Shown in pieces: positions 49,576 to 57,857 of a stretch of 64,000 nt of DNA (its first letter is position 1; every line of letters begins with the position of its first letter). Under the pieces are notes generated by a model. It made no database searches and had not been told where the DNA came from. It was given only the letters and a program-made list of their open reading frames with translations. The translations under genes and the position numbers were made by a program. The stretch is from Pontiellaceae bacterium B1224 (GTDB taxonomy: Bacteria > Verrucomicrobiota > Kiritimatiellia > Kiritimatiellales > Pontiellaceae), in contig JAROBA010000003.1 in assembly GCA_029432815.1 (NCBI GenBank), positions 1-64,000 on the forward strand, read 5' to 3'.

Positions 49576-50577
49576 TTAAACCTTTTTTACGGGCTCTGGA
49601 AGCAGGCCTTTGATCAGGACTGCCAGCAATAGGACTGCCCAGATTAGATCTGGGCCGGAGTGACCACCATCGGTGTGGCAGACCTGCTCCTGAATACCCA
49701 GCGTTGGAGAGAAAAAATTCATGATCGTTCCGGCGGCGAGAGCGCACAGCGTGAGTGCCACTAAGAAGACGATCAGCTGTTTCTTTCCGATGATCTGCCA
49801 AAGCGTGGTCAGAGTGGCGGCATTGGTGGCCGGCCCTGTAATCAGAAAAACGAGCGCCGCTCCCGGAGAAAGACCGGCTTTAATAAATGCCAGGGCAATG
49901 GGGACCGAGGCCGAAGAACAGACATAAAGCGGAATGCCGATGATCAGCATCAACAGCATGGCATAGGGTGAATCGCCGAGGGAGTCGGCAAAAAAATCGG
50001 AGGGAATCAGCCCGCTGATGATGCCGGAAATAATAATGCCAAGAATCATGGCTTTGGAAATATTCCGCGGAAGAGAGATAAATCCATATTTTAACATCCT
50101 GATCAGGATCGGTTGCGGATTCGCCGATATAGATTCATCGTTGGACTCCTCTTGCGTGTCATCCGGAGCGGGAACCGCCGCCACTGCGGTGCCGCAGATG
50201 ATTCCTGATGCAAAGGCTGCCAGTGCCCTGAAGACTGCAAAAATCCAACCAAGCAGGGCATAGGTAACCAGCAGGCTATCTACCCCTGTTTGGGGAGTGG
50301 ATGCCAGAAATGAGGCGGTTGCACCTCGGCTGGCACCGTGTTTTCTGAGGGATGCAGCCAGCGGGATGACCCCGCATGAGCAGATGGGCATGGGAACGCC
50401 AAGCAGAGCGGCCTTGACGGATCCTGCAAGGTCTTTGCCCCCGAGGTGCCGCCGTACATAATCGCGGGAGATCAATGTGGACAGAATTCCCGCCATTAAA
50501 AAGCCGAATAGCAGGTACGGAGCCATCTCGACCGTTACGAGCCAGATTTCATTCAAAATATTAAGCAATAGTTCCAT
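49576..50577 (-). CDS. DUF318/ArsP-type permease (SO_0444-like)
   Basis: A 333-residue inner-membrane protein with about eight hydrophobic helices. The family signature is PMPICSCGVIPLAASLRKHGASRGA (about 62-86), with the paired STPQTGVDSLL and later VPIALAFIKAGLSPGAALVFLITGPATN. A soluble acidic loop (about 138-155) divides the two halves. Relatives export organoarsenicals or copper/zinc; the CSC motif fits soft-metal binding. No arsenic or metal regulator is adjacent, so the substrate is open. The gene precedes the orphan response regulator on the same strand but with about 120 bases between them. Confidence 0.87.
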   Translation of the reverse strand: MELLLNILNEIWLVTVEMAPYLLFGFLMAGILSTLISRDYVRRHLGGKDLAGSVKAALLGVPMPICSCGVIPLAASLRKHGASRGATASFLASTPQTGVDSLLVTYALLGWIFAVFRALAAFASGIICGTAVAAVPAPDDTQEESNDESISANPQPILIRMLKYGFISLPRNISKAMILGIIISGIISGLIPSDFFADSLGDSPYAMLLMLIIGIPLYVCSSASVPIALAFIKAGLSPGAALVFLITGPATNAATLTTLWQIIGKKQLIVFLVALTLCALAAGTIMNFFSPTLGIQEQVCHTDGGHSGPDLIWAVLLLAVLIKGLLPEPVKKV

Positions 50578-50648
50578 AGTTCAAACCTAGGCAGGATGCT
50601 TATATTTTGCCTCAATAGGCTCAAGCCTTATCGAGAAGAAATCGAGGT

Positions 50649-51152
50649 CTAAATGACCCCTTCGCGGCCTAGTTCGCGGAAAATACGCTCAACTTCGGAA
50701 TGGGCGACCTCGATGAACTCTTCAAAGTCGGCCGTGTTCTGACCGGTAGGGTCGGGGATATCGCGGATATTTTCGGGTTCGCCGCTTTGCAGGTATTCCA
50801 TCATCCGGAAAATTTTATTTGCAGCCTTTGGAAACCGTTCGGTCAGCTCGTCTTTCTGCCATTGTTCCATGACGAGGATCGCGTCGGCATTTTTCACCAG
50901 CTTAGGGGTAAACTTGCTAGAGCTGTGTGCGCCGAGGCTGAATCCATGGATGCGGGCGACGTGTTTGACGACCGCGTTGGCCGAACTGCCGTTGCGGGCG
51001 CGCACGCCGGCGGAGAGGATCTTAATTTTTTTGCGGGCGTAAGGATAATGATCCTTCAAATACTGCCGCATATATCCATCCAGATAGGCGCTGCGCGTTA
51101 TGTTTGCTTTGCATGCCACCACGATCGTAAATTTTTTATCAAATAAACCCAT
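50649..51152 (-). CDS. low-molecular-weight protein-tyrosine-phosphatase-like protein with altered P-loop
   Basis: A 167-residue protein. The P-loop is VACKANITRSA (about 13-23), keeping the C-x5-R-S core (Cys15, Arg21, Ser22) but replacing the usual G and second C (CxGNxCRSP) by A and T. The general-acid motif is D-I-P-D-P-T-G (about 139-145), as expected. The remainder follows the family: SAGVRARNGSSANAVVKHVARIHGFSLGAHSS. It may be a phosphatase of tyrosine or arginine in exopolysaccharide control, or an arsenate-reductase relative. I prefer ATG 51152 (MGLFDKK); a GTG 13 codons upstream is possible. Confidence 0.82.
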   Translation of the reverse strand: MGLFDKKFTIVVACKANITRSAYLDGYMRQYLKDHYPYARKKIKILSAGVRARNGSSANAVVKHVARIHGFSLGAHSSSKFTPKLVKNADAILVMEQWQKDELTERFPKAANKIFRMMEYLQSGEPENIRDIPDPTGQNTADFEEFIEVAHSEVERIFRELGREGVI

Positions 51153-51237
51153 GGCAGAAAGATAGCGGGGTCGACATGAACACGCAAACACCAGAATGAA
51201 GAATGTTCAGCTCATATACTATAACCTCCCTTTTTAG

Positions 51238-51282
51238 TTCCAGACCTTGGAACTTTTTGGCAGGCTGTTCCAACGATTGGAA
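51238..51282. repeat. paired TTCCA-N5-TGGAA palindromes upstream of the first MuiA gene
   Basis: TTCCAGACCTTGGAA (51238-51252) and TTCCAACGATTGGAA (51268-51282), centres exactly 30 bases apart (about three helical turns), ending 24 bases before the ATG at 51307. This is the tightest exact pair in non-coding DNA here. Confidence 0.92.
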
Positions 51283-51306
51283 CATGGGGAAGGATGGGAG
51301 CTCATT

Positions 51307-52980
51307 ATGGTTGGATTAATTGCTGTTGCCGCGCTGGCGGTTTCGTCGCAGGTAACGGATGTGACGGTCTACAGCGACCGCGCGCAGGTTACACGAACCG
51401 CAGATGTTCAGTTGAAACCGGGAATGAATCAACTGGTTTTTGATGAGCTGCCCGAAGCGATCGACTCCCGCGGGATTCAGGTGGATGGTCTGGGCGCTGC
51501 GGTGGTGCTGGATGTTCGCTATAGGGTTGAAAACCTAGAGGACATTTCTAAGGAAATCTGGAAGGAATTCTATGCGAAGGAGGAAGCGTTGCGTCTTGAA
51601 ATCGAGGCGGTTGGCCAGCGCATTGAAGCATTTCGTACATCGAAGGAATTTCTGAAGAAGATCAGTTCCAAGGTGACGTCTCCTCGTCCGGAAGAGGGCG
51701 AGCCAGAGCTGGATCCGCAAAGCTGGAAGCGCATGCTCGATATGCATCTCACCCGCCGCATGGCGTACGATGCCGAAATCCGCAAAGCCGAAAAGGAGCT
51801 GAAAGCCCTTCAGAAAAAACTTTCAAAAGTGCAGGCGGACCTGAAGAACGCAGGGGCCCGGCGGGTTCGTCAGCGCCGCGTGGTGGAAATTGATGTTGAA
51901 GCCACGGAGGCCGGTAAAGCGCAGCTTAAGCTTTCTTATCTGGTTCGTGGCCCCGGCTGGACGCCGGCCTATGACGTGCGCGTGGATACCGAGCAGCGCC
52001 GGATGGGGCTGACGTACTATGCAATGGTTCGGCAAAATACAGGAGAGGACTGGTCGGACGTCGCCGTAAAACTCTCAACGGCCAACCCGGGGCAGGGCGG
52101 TCAGCACCCTGAACTGCAGCCCTGGCGCATTCAACCGGTTGCGGTTCGCGTATCCAAGGTTCACCGTTATCCGCAGAATTATAATGTTGAAACCGGTCAG
52201 CGCACCGCGCCTGTTGTTAAGCCTTATGATGTGGAGTCCGGGCAAGTCCAAATCGATGCAAAATTTGTTGAATATAGCGAGGGGGCTCTGGAGGAGTTGG
52301 GTTTCGATTGGAGTGTATACGGTCGAAACAAAGCAACAACCAGCAACCAGGGAACCGCGGTGGTTTTCGAGATTAAGAGCCGGAGCGAAATTGCGAGCGA
52401 TAATGTCGAGCATCGCGTAACGATCGGCAACCGGCTGCTGCCGGCTCATTTTCGCTATTCAACGGTTCCGAAAAACGATGCGACCGCCTTTCTGAAAGCC
52501 CGGACAACGAATGCAAGCGACTATCCATTCCTGGCGGGGAAGGCCAATATCTTTTTGGATGGCGGTTATGTGGCGTCGTCCGACCTGGAGCTGGTTCCAC
52601 CGGGCGAAGATTTCTGGGTGTTTCTCGGCGTGGATCAGGGTATGAAGGTCGAACATAAGCTCATTAAACGTTATGAAAGCAGCGAAGGCTTCCTCAGGAA
52701 AAAAGTACGCTACACCTATGAATATTTACTGACGGTGAAAAATACGCATGACAAACCGGAGGAATTCATTATCTGGGACCGGCTTCCGATTTCTGAAAAT
52801 GAAGAGGTTGAGGTGAAGCTGTTGGAACCGGACTATTCCTCCAACACCGAGGCGCTCACGCTCGATGATTCGCAGCGGCTTCAATGGTTCCAGACATTGG
52901 AACCCGGCGAAGAACGAAAGATTCCCTTCAGCTTCTACATCGAAATGCCCAAGGGCATGAAGGTTGAAGGTGTGAACTGA
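51307..52980 (+). CDS. MuiA-family (DUF4139/DUF4140) protein with a secretin-like insert
   Basis: A 557-residue protein of the mucoidy-inhibitor A family. A short hydrophobic N-terminus is followed by DUF4140 (about 15-110, SSQVTDVTVYSDRAQVTRTA), a coiled-coil hairpin (about 85-190) and DUF4139 (about 200-555, LSYLVRGPGWTPAYDVRVD...FWVFLGVDQGMKVEHKL...). Unlike its tandem copy, it contains residues about 311-341 with the secretin-type phrase VQIDAKFVEYSEGALEELGFDW, the core strand pattern of type II secretion outer-membrane secretins. GGGAG precedes ATG. Two palindromes lie upstream and one near the end (52888). Function in the family is not established. Confidence 0.87.
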   Translation: MVGLIAVAALAVSSQVTDVTVYSDRAQVTRTADVQLKPGMNQLVFDELPEAIDSRGIQVDGLGAAVVLDVRYRVENLEDISKEIWKEFYAKEEALRLEIEAVGQRIEAFRTSKEFLKKISSKVTSPRPEEGEPELDPQSWKRMLDMHLTRRMAYDAEIRKAEKELKALQKKLSKVQADLKNAGARRVRQRRVVEIDVEATEAGKAQLKLSYLVRGPGWTPAYDVRVDTEQRRMGLTYYAMVRQNTGEDWSDVAVKLSTANPGQGGQHPELQPWRIQPVAVRVSKVHRYPQNYNVETGQRTAPVVKPYDVESGQVQIDAKFVEYSEGALEELGFDWSVYGRNKATTSNQGTAVVFEIKSRSEIASDNVEHRVTIGNRLLPAHFRYSTVPKNDATAFLKARTTNASDYPFLAGKANIFLDGGYVASSDLELVPPGEDFWVFLGVDQGMKVEHKLIKRYESSEGFLRKKVRYTYEYLLTVKNTHDKPEEFIIWDRLPISENEEVEVKLLEPDYSSNTEALTLDDSQRLQWFQTLEPGEERKIPFSFYIEMPKGMKVEGVN

Positions 52981-53033
52981 GCGGGACTGTTTTAAGTGAA
53001 TCGGTTATTAGCAAATTTTGACAGGGGATTGAT

Positions 53034-54662
53034 ATGACAGGATTAATACTTGCAACCGCATTGGCGGTTTCTTCGCAGGTGACGGATGTCACGGTCTATA
53101 ATGACCGGGCGCAGGTGGTCCGCACGGCAGACGTGGAACTGAAGTCAGGAATCAACACCATTCGGTTTGAGGAATTGCCGTCCTCGGTCGATGCTCGCGG
53201 AATTCAGGTCGAAGGCTCCGGTGCGGCAACGGTGCTGGATATGCGCTTTAAAATCGAAAATTATGAAGCCGTTCCGCAGGCCGTTTGGCAGGAGCTCTAC
53301 GATCGGGAAGAAGCGTTAAACGAAGAGCGTGCCGCGGTGGAACAGCGCAAGGCCGCCTATCAGGAATCGAAGGAATTCCTGCTTAAAATCAGTTCTAAGG
53401 TCACCTCCACGAATCAGAAAGAGGGTTCGGATAAGCTGAATCCCGAAAGCTGGGAACAGATGCTGGACATGTATCTGGAGCAGCAGATGGCTTACGATGC
53501 TGATATTCGCAAGGCCGCACTGGAGATCAAAGCCATCGACGAAAAACTCAACAAGATTCGTGCCGATATAAAAACGACGGGCGCCAGCCGCAACAAGCAG
53601 CGGCGTGTCGTGGAAGTGGATGTGGAAATGGTCGACCCGGGCCCGGTGGAGCTCCGACTTTCCTATCTCGTGCGCGGTCCCACCTGGATGCCGACCTATG
53701 ATGTGCGCGTGGACACCGAAACCCGCCGGATGGAGGTCAAAAGCTTTGCGCTGATCCGCCAGAACACCGGGGAAGACTGGAAAGACATCACGCTTAAACT
53801 TTCCACGGCCAGTCCCAATCTCGGCGGCCAGCACGCCACGTTGCAACCATGGCGCCTCCGCATGGTTGAGGAATCGGACAATGCGCCTTGGCACAGAAAC
53901 AAGGCACCGAGCACGAGTAACCTGTATAATTCGTACGCGGATAATGCCTTTGAGTCGGTCAGTACCGGAGTCCTCTCTACTATGGGAGGAGCCCCTGCCG
54001 TTATGGTGATGCGGGAGGCTACAACGAGCCGACAGGGCACGGCCGTGGTATTTACGCCGACGGGGGTCAGCACGGTTGAGTCCGACAATGTCGAACATCG
54101 GGTGGCGGTTTCGAGCGCGATGCTGCCCTCGTCCTTCCGCTATTCCGTGGTACCAAAACTCGATGCGCATGCCTACCTGAAAGCAAAGGCAGTGAACACG
54201 AGCGGCCACCCGTTCCTTGCGGGCAACGCAAACATATTTCTTGATGGCAGCTATGTTACCACATCAAGCCTGTCGCTGGTTCCGCCGGAAGAGGAGTTCT
54301 GGGTGTTCCTGGGAGTGGACGCGGGAATGACGGTGGAGTATAAGCTGCTGAAGCGCTATAAGAGCGGCGAGGGGCGCAGGGATCGCACGACGCGGCACAC
54401 CTTCGAATATTTGATTAAAATTAAAAACACGCATGCCAATGCCGAGGAATTCATTGTGTGGGATCAGCTCCCCATCTCCAGCAACGAGGATATCGAAGTA
54501 AAACTGCTGGAACCCGACTATTCCAAGGATACCGATTCGCTGAAGATCGACGACGAACAGCGCATCAGCTGGTTCCAAACCTTGGAACCCGGGGCGGAAT
54601 GGGAGATTCCTTTCAGCTTCTATGTGGATGCACCTAAAGAGATGAAGATCGACGGTCTTTAA
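53034..54662 (+). CDS. MuiA-family (DUF4139/DUF4140) protein, tandem paralogue
   Basis: A 542-residue paralogue of the preceding protein along its whole length: SSQVTDVTVYNDRAQVVRTA at the start, coiled-coil region (about 90-180), then LSYLVRGPTWMPTYDVRVD and FWVFLGVDAGMTVEYKL. The region corresponding to the secretin-like insert is replaced by a Ser/Ala/Met-rich loop (about 290-330). AGGGG lies 8 bases before ATG. Both copies keep a palindrome at the homologous site encoding WFQTLEPG (here 54573-54587), though the centre bases differ. Its TAA directly abuts the dapF ATG. Confidence 0.87.
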   Translation: MTGLILATALAVSSQVTDVTVYNDRAQVVRTADVELKSGINTIRFEELPSSVDARGIQVEGSGAATVLDMRFKIENYEAVPQAVWQELYDREEALNEERAAVEQRKAAYQESKEFLLKISSKVTSTNQKEGSDKLNPESWEQMLDMYLEQQMAYDADIRKAALEIKAIDEKLNKIRADIKTTGASRNKQRRVVEVDVEMVDPGPVELRLSYLVRGPTWMPTYDVRVDTETRRMEVKSFALIRQNTGEDWKDITLKLSTASPNLGGQHATLQPWRLRMVEESDNAPWHRNKAPSTSNLYNSYADNAFESVSTGVLSTMGGAPAVMVMREATTSRQGTAVVFTPTGVSTVESDNVEHRVAVSSAMLPSSFRYSVVPKLDAHAYLKAKAVNTSGHPFLAGNANIFLDGSYVTTSSLSLVPPEEEFWVFLGVDAGMTVEYKLLKRYKSGEGRRDRTTRHTFEYLIKIKNTHANAEEFIVWDQLPISSNEDIEVKLLEPDYSKDTDSLKIDDEQRISWFQTLEPGAEWEIPFSFYVDAPKEMKIDGL

Positions 54663-55457
54663 ATGAAAATCCCTTTTACAAAAATGCACGGTGCCGGCAA
54701 CGACTTTATGGTGGTCGATGACCGGGCACTTACGTTCCCGTTGGACGATGCCGCATTCGTTGAATCCATCGCGGCGCGCCGCACCGGTGTCGGCTGCGAT
54801 GGCATTCTGCTGATCCAGCCTTCGGAAATTGCGGACTTCCGCATGCGCTTTATTAATCCCGACGGCGGGGAAGTGGACATGTGCGGAAATGGCGCGCGCT
54901 GCATTGCCCGCCGGGCTTTTGATCTGGGACTGGCCCCTTATGAAATGACCATTGAAACCGGGGCTGGTTTGGTGCAGGCCGCGGTGCAGGGGAAAATGAT
55001 CCGTCTTGAACTGACAGATCCGACCGACCTTCGGCTTGGATTGGAAGCCGGACTTGAATGGGCTGTTGATTTTGTGAACACGGGGGTTCCGCATGCGGTG
55101 GCTTGGGTGGTTGATCTACAGGCGTTGGAACTTCCAAAGGTTGGAAGAATATTACGTGAACATGTTCTTTTTGCTCCAGCAGGGACTAATGCTGATTTTG
55201 CGAAAGTGGAAGCCGACGGAACGCTTTCTGTCCGCACCTACGAGCGTGGGGTGGAGGCCGAAACGCTGGCCTGTGGAACCGGAGCAGCGGCGGTTGCAGT
55301 CATCGCCGCCGAAAAGGGGTGGGTCAACTTGCCTGTCACCGTGCATTGCGCCGGCGGCTTCGATTTGGTAATTGATTCAGTTCAGGGAAGAACCTCGCTG
55401 ACAGGCGGCGCGGTAACTGTTTTTGAAGGGACGGTCGAATATGGAAATCGGGTTTAG
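54663..55457 (+). CDS. dapF: diaminopimelate epimerase
   Basis: A 264-residue PLP-independent racemase converting LL- to meso-diaminopimelate for lysine and peptidoglycan. The two catalytic Cys lie in DMCGNGARC (about 71-79) and ACGTGAAA (about 203-210). The start KMHGAGNDF and the NPDGGEVDMCGNG block are diagnostic. The ATG follows the stop of the MuiA-type gene without a gap. The gene's end overlaps folK by 17 bases. An exact palindrome (55132) encodes LPKVG in a surface-loop region. Confidence 0.95.
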   Translation: MKIPFTKMHGAGNDFMVVDDRALTFPLDDAAFVESIAARRTGVGCDGILLIQPSEIADFRMRFINPDGGEVDMCGNGARCIARRAFDLGLAPYEMTIETGAGLVQAAVQGKMIRLELTDPTDLRLGLEAGLEWAVDFVNTGVPHAVAWVVDLQALELPKVGRILREHVLFAPAGTNADFAKVEADGTLSVRTYERGVEAETLACGTGAAAVAVIAAEKGWVNLPVTVHCAGGFDLVIDSVQGRTSLTGGAVTVFEGTVEYGNRV

Positions 55458-55947
55458 CCTCGGTTCGAATCTTTACAACCGGAAACGGCTGCTGATGCAG
55501 GCGAAAAATCTGCTGTTGTCGGCACCGCGTACGAAGTTTGTTGATCAATCACCGATTTATGAAACGACACCGGTGGATGTGAAACCGGAATATCAGGATA
55601 TGGCATATCTCAATTCCATCGTGGTGGTTGAAAGCGAACTTCCGCTGGAAAGCTGGCTTTCCTATATCGGCAAAATTGAAACTAACCTCGGGCGAGAACG
55701 TAATGAAGCAGATCGCAACGCGCCGCGGCCGATTGATGTGGACATCATTTATGCCGGGGAAATGATCATCGATAGCGGTGGGCTGGAAGTGCCGCACCCG
55801 CGCTGGGCCGAGCGTCGCTTTGTGGTTCAGCCGCTATGCGATGTGCGGCCGGAAATGACGTTGCCCGAAGCGAGCAAAACAGTCTCGCAGATTCTCAACG
55901 CGTTGCCGCCGGATCACGGCTTAAGCATTTTTGACGAACGGTGGTAA
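55441..55947 (+). CDS. folK: 2-amino-4-hydroxy-6-hydroxymethyldihydropteridine pyrophosphokinase
   Basis: A 168-residue HPPK that activates the pterin for folate synthesis. The family signature DRNAPRPIDVDIIYAGE (about 96-112) contains the Mg-binding Asp pair. FSLGSNLYNRKRLLMQA opens it and VPHPRWAERRFVVQPL closes the active-site region. I use the ATG at 55441 (MEIGFSLGSN), which overlaps dapF; a start six codons earlier lacks support. The following gene begins in the TAATG of its stop. Confidence 0.92.
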   Translation: MEIGFSLGSNLYNRKRLLMQAKNLLLSAPRTKFVDQSPIYETTPVDVKPEYQDMAYLNSIVVVESELPLESWLSYIGKIETNLGRERNEADRNAPRPIDVDIIYAGEMIIDSGGLEVPHPRWAERRFVVQPLCDVRPEMTLPEASKTVSQILNALPPDHGLSIFDERW

Positions 55948-56333
55948 TGGATATGGTTTATCACGATGATTACGATGCGAAATTTAAAATCTGGGCGGAG
56001 AACCCGAAGGTGGTCGCCTGTCCAAAACCGAAAAACTTTCCTGTTTTTAAAGCTAGGCGGTTTGATTCTTATGAGGAATTCAAAGCATGGAAGTCGGAGC
56101 TGATTGACTCGATTGCTGCCCAGGGAGGGCTTCAATTTCATTTGGCTGTTGCAGGTCTGCCAAGGTTTGATGAGGTTGAACCGCGTGGAGTTCTGCATCC
56201 AACGGAGAATGGAACGCAGGTTAAGTGTTTGAATATTGATGATTTATTGGTCACCAAAGAAACGGTTGCTCGCGGGAAAGATGAGGATGATATTAAATTC
56301 CTCAAGGCCAAAAAAGAGGCTCAGAACAAATGA
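55947..56333 (+). CDS. hypothetical protein, C-terminus resembling nucleotidyltransferase-like (DUF6036-type) proteins
   Basis: A 128-residue soluble protein, coupled on both sides: ATG overlaps the folK TAA by one base and its TGA overlaps the panB ATG (ATGA). The C-terminal stretch KCLNIDDLLVTKETVARGKDEDDIKFLKA (written here as two parts, residues about 95-105 and 106-123) is typical of the last helices of MNT/DUF6036-like proteins. The N-terminal nucleotidyltransferase core is not present, and the middle is unfamiliar. It may be a stand-alone remnant of a toxin-like protein captured into the cofactor operon. Confidence in function is low, but coding is well supported by the overlaps. Confidence 0.6.
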   Translation: MDMVYHDDYDAKFKIWAENPKVVACPKPKNFPVFKARRFDSYEEFKAWKSELIDSIAAQGGLQFHLAVAGLPRFDEVEPRGVLHPTENGTQVKCLNIDDLLVTKETVARGKDEDDIKFLKAKKEAQNK

Positions 56334-57118
56334 AATGGACGGCGGCAAAGCTTAAGGCCTTTAAGGGCGAAAAGAAAATAACGATGGTCACCGCGTATGA
56401 CGCGCTTACGGCGTCGTTGGTGGATGACGTGGGGGTTCCCGCAATACTGGTTGGTGATTCGCTGGGCATGACGGTGCTGGGCTATGAAACCACGCTGCCG
56501 GTCAGTATGGATGAAATGCTCCATCATACCTCGGCTGTTTCGCGCGGGGTGCAGAATGCGCTGGTGATTGCAGACATGCCGTTTATGTCGTACCAGCCGT
56601 CGCTGGCCATGGGGCTCGAAAATGCAGGGCGTTTTTTGAAAGAAGCGCATGCCGATGCCGTGAAGGTGGAAGGCGGGGCCATGCGTGCCGAGCTGATTGA
56701 TTCGCTCGTGAAAAATGGCATTCCAGTTTTGGGACATATTGGTCTGACTCCGCAGAGTGTGAAAGAGATGGGTTACAAAGTGCAGGGTAAAACCTCGGAG
56801 CAGGCGCGTAAGCTGATGGACGATGCCATGGCGGTTGAACAGGCCGGCGCTTTTGCCATTGTGCTGGAATGTGTTCCCCCGGAGCTTGGCGAAATGATTT
56901 CCAGCGCGCTCTCAATTCCAACCATTGGAATCGGTGCGGGTGTCGGGTGCGATGGTCAGGTGCTGGTCTTTACTGATTTGCTGGGTATCAGCAATAAGCC
57001 GGTTCCGAAGTTTGTAAAAAAATATGCACATCTGAACGGGATCATTGCCGAGGCGCTCACGGCTTATAAAAATGAAGTCGAAGGGGGTACCTTTCCCGAC
57101 GACGAACATACCTATTAG
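56330..57118 (+). CDS. panB: 3-methyl-2-oxobutanoate hydroxymethyltransferase
   Basis: A 262-residue enzyme that makes ketopantoate for pantothenate and CoA. Motifs: ITMVTAYDALTASL (about 17-30), VGDSLGMTVLGYETTLPVSMDEMLHH (about 42-67), VKVEGG (about 110) and GHIGLTPQ (about 134-141), with catalytic Glu in ECVP (about 180). The ATG overlaps the preceding stop. panC lies 1.4 kb downstream in the same run, with satD-like and DUF3307 genes between. An exact palindrome (56916) encodes IPTIG in the conserved IPTIGIGAG motif. Confidence 0.96.
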   Translation: MKWTAAKLKAFKGEKKITMVTAYDALTASLVDDVGVPAILVGDSLGMTVLGYETTLPVSMDEMLHHTSAVSRGVQNALVIADMPFMSYQPSLAMGLENAGRFLKEAHADAVKVEGGAMRAELIDSLVKNGIPVLGHIGLTPQSVKEMGYKVQGKTSEQARKLMDDAMAVEQAGAFAIVLECVPPELGEMISSALSIPTIGIGAGVGCDGQVLVFTDLLGISNKPVPKFVKKYAHLNGIIAEALTAYKNEVEGGTFPDDEHTY

Positions 57119-57128
57119 GAATCCGAAT

Positions 57129-57782
57129 ATGCATGCTGTTCTGACAGGCGACATTGTGGGGTCTTCAACGCTTTCTCCGGAGGAGCACCGGAAGATGGTG
57201 GGTATTGTTAAATCGGTGCCCCAGGTGTTTCCGGATGCCGTGGTCGGTGCCGTCGATTTTTTTAGCGGCGACAGTTGGCAACTGTTGCTGACGGATTCTA
57301 AAGCATTGTTGCTGGTGGTGCTGTATGTGCGGGCCAGCCTCAAACGCGAAAAGGACTTTACCGTGGATAGCCGAATTTCGATTGCCTGGGGCGGGGTTGA
57401 TATGAAACAGGTGAATTTGGAGCGGATGTCGGAATCCACCGGCGAACTTTTTACCGTTTCCGGGCGCGCGCTGGCCGGACTCAAGAAGAATACACGGATG
57501 TGTTTTACTGCTTTAGATGACGAGTGTCTGACGATGTCTGTTGGAGCTGCTGTTGAGTTGCTTGATGTATTGGTCCGGCAGTGGAGCAGGGAGCAGGCGC
57601 GTGCTGTTGCGGAATCTCTTCGAGGCAGAACCCAGACGGAAATAGCCGAGGAACTTGCGGTCAGCCAGTCTTCCATCAACAAGTCGTTACAGGCGGCGCA
57701 TTGGACCGAAATTTTATCTGCACAGAATTTAATCCATAGCGCGATGATGCTGACCTTAACCAAAAATCACCCCGCAGGGTGA
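57129..57782 (+). CDS. SatD-family protein with C-terminal helix-turn-helix
   Basis: A 217-residue protein. The N-terminal SatD signature is MHAVLTGDIVGSS (1-13), followed by a body of about 120 residues. The C-terminal part (about 155-200) looks like a sigma-70-region-4 / LuxR-type HTH: SLRGRTQTEIAEELAVSQSSINKSL. AGGA 8 bases before ATG 57129 supports this start over a longer frame that overlaps panB. The last residues (KNHPAG) and TGA are encoded in the first unit of a 29-base tandem repeat. SatD-like genes commonly precede DUF3307 membrane-protein genes, as here. Its molecular role is not known. Confidence 0.82.
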   Translation: MHAVLTGDIVGSSTLSPEEHRKMVGIVKSVPQVFPDAVVGAVDFFSGDSWQLLLTDSKALLLVVLYVRASLKREKDFTVDSRISIAWGGVDMKQVNLERMSESTGELFTVSGRALAGLKKNTRMCFTALDDECLTMSVGAAVELLDVLVRQWSREQARAVAESLRGRTQTEIAEELAVSQSSINKSLQAAHWTEILSAQNLIHSAMMLTLTKNHPAG

Positions 57783-57842
57783 TAATTTATAAAAATCACC
57801 CCGCAGGGTGATAATTTGTAGGAATCACTAGGCGGGGTGATT
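57762..57842 (+). repeat. 2.5 tandem hairpin repeats between satD-like and DUF3307 genes
   Basis: The 27-base unit starting AAAAATCACCCCGCAGGG occurs identically at 57762-57788 and 57791-57817. Each contains a 7-bp stem ATCACCC / GGGTGAT with loop CGCA. A diverged third unit (57822-57842, AATCAC...GTGATT) follows. The first hairpin contains the satD-like stop. It could act as an RNA stability/terminator element or as a protein-binding site. Confidence 0.85.
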
Positions 57843-57857
57843 TCAGGGGAACGTGAA

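Noticed and set aside
57762-57842. Tandem repeats as a CRISPR array
   Set aside because: Only two full units with a 2-base spacer and no cas genes; the units are hairpins tied to the satD-like stop codon.
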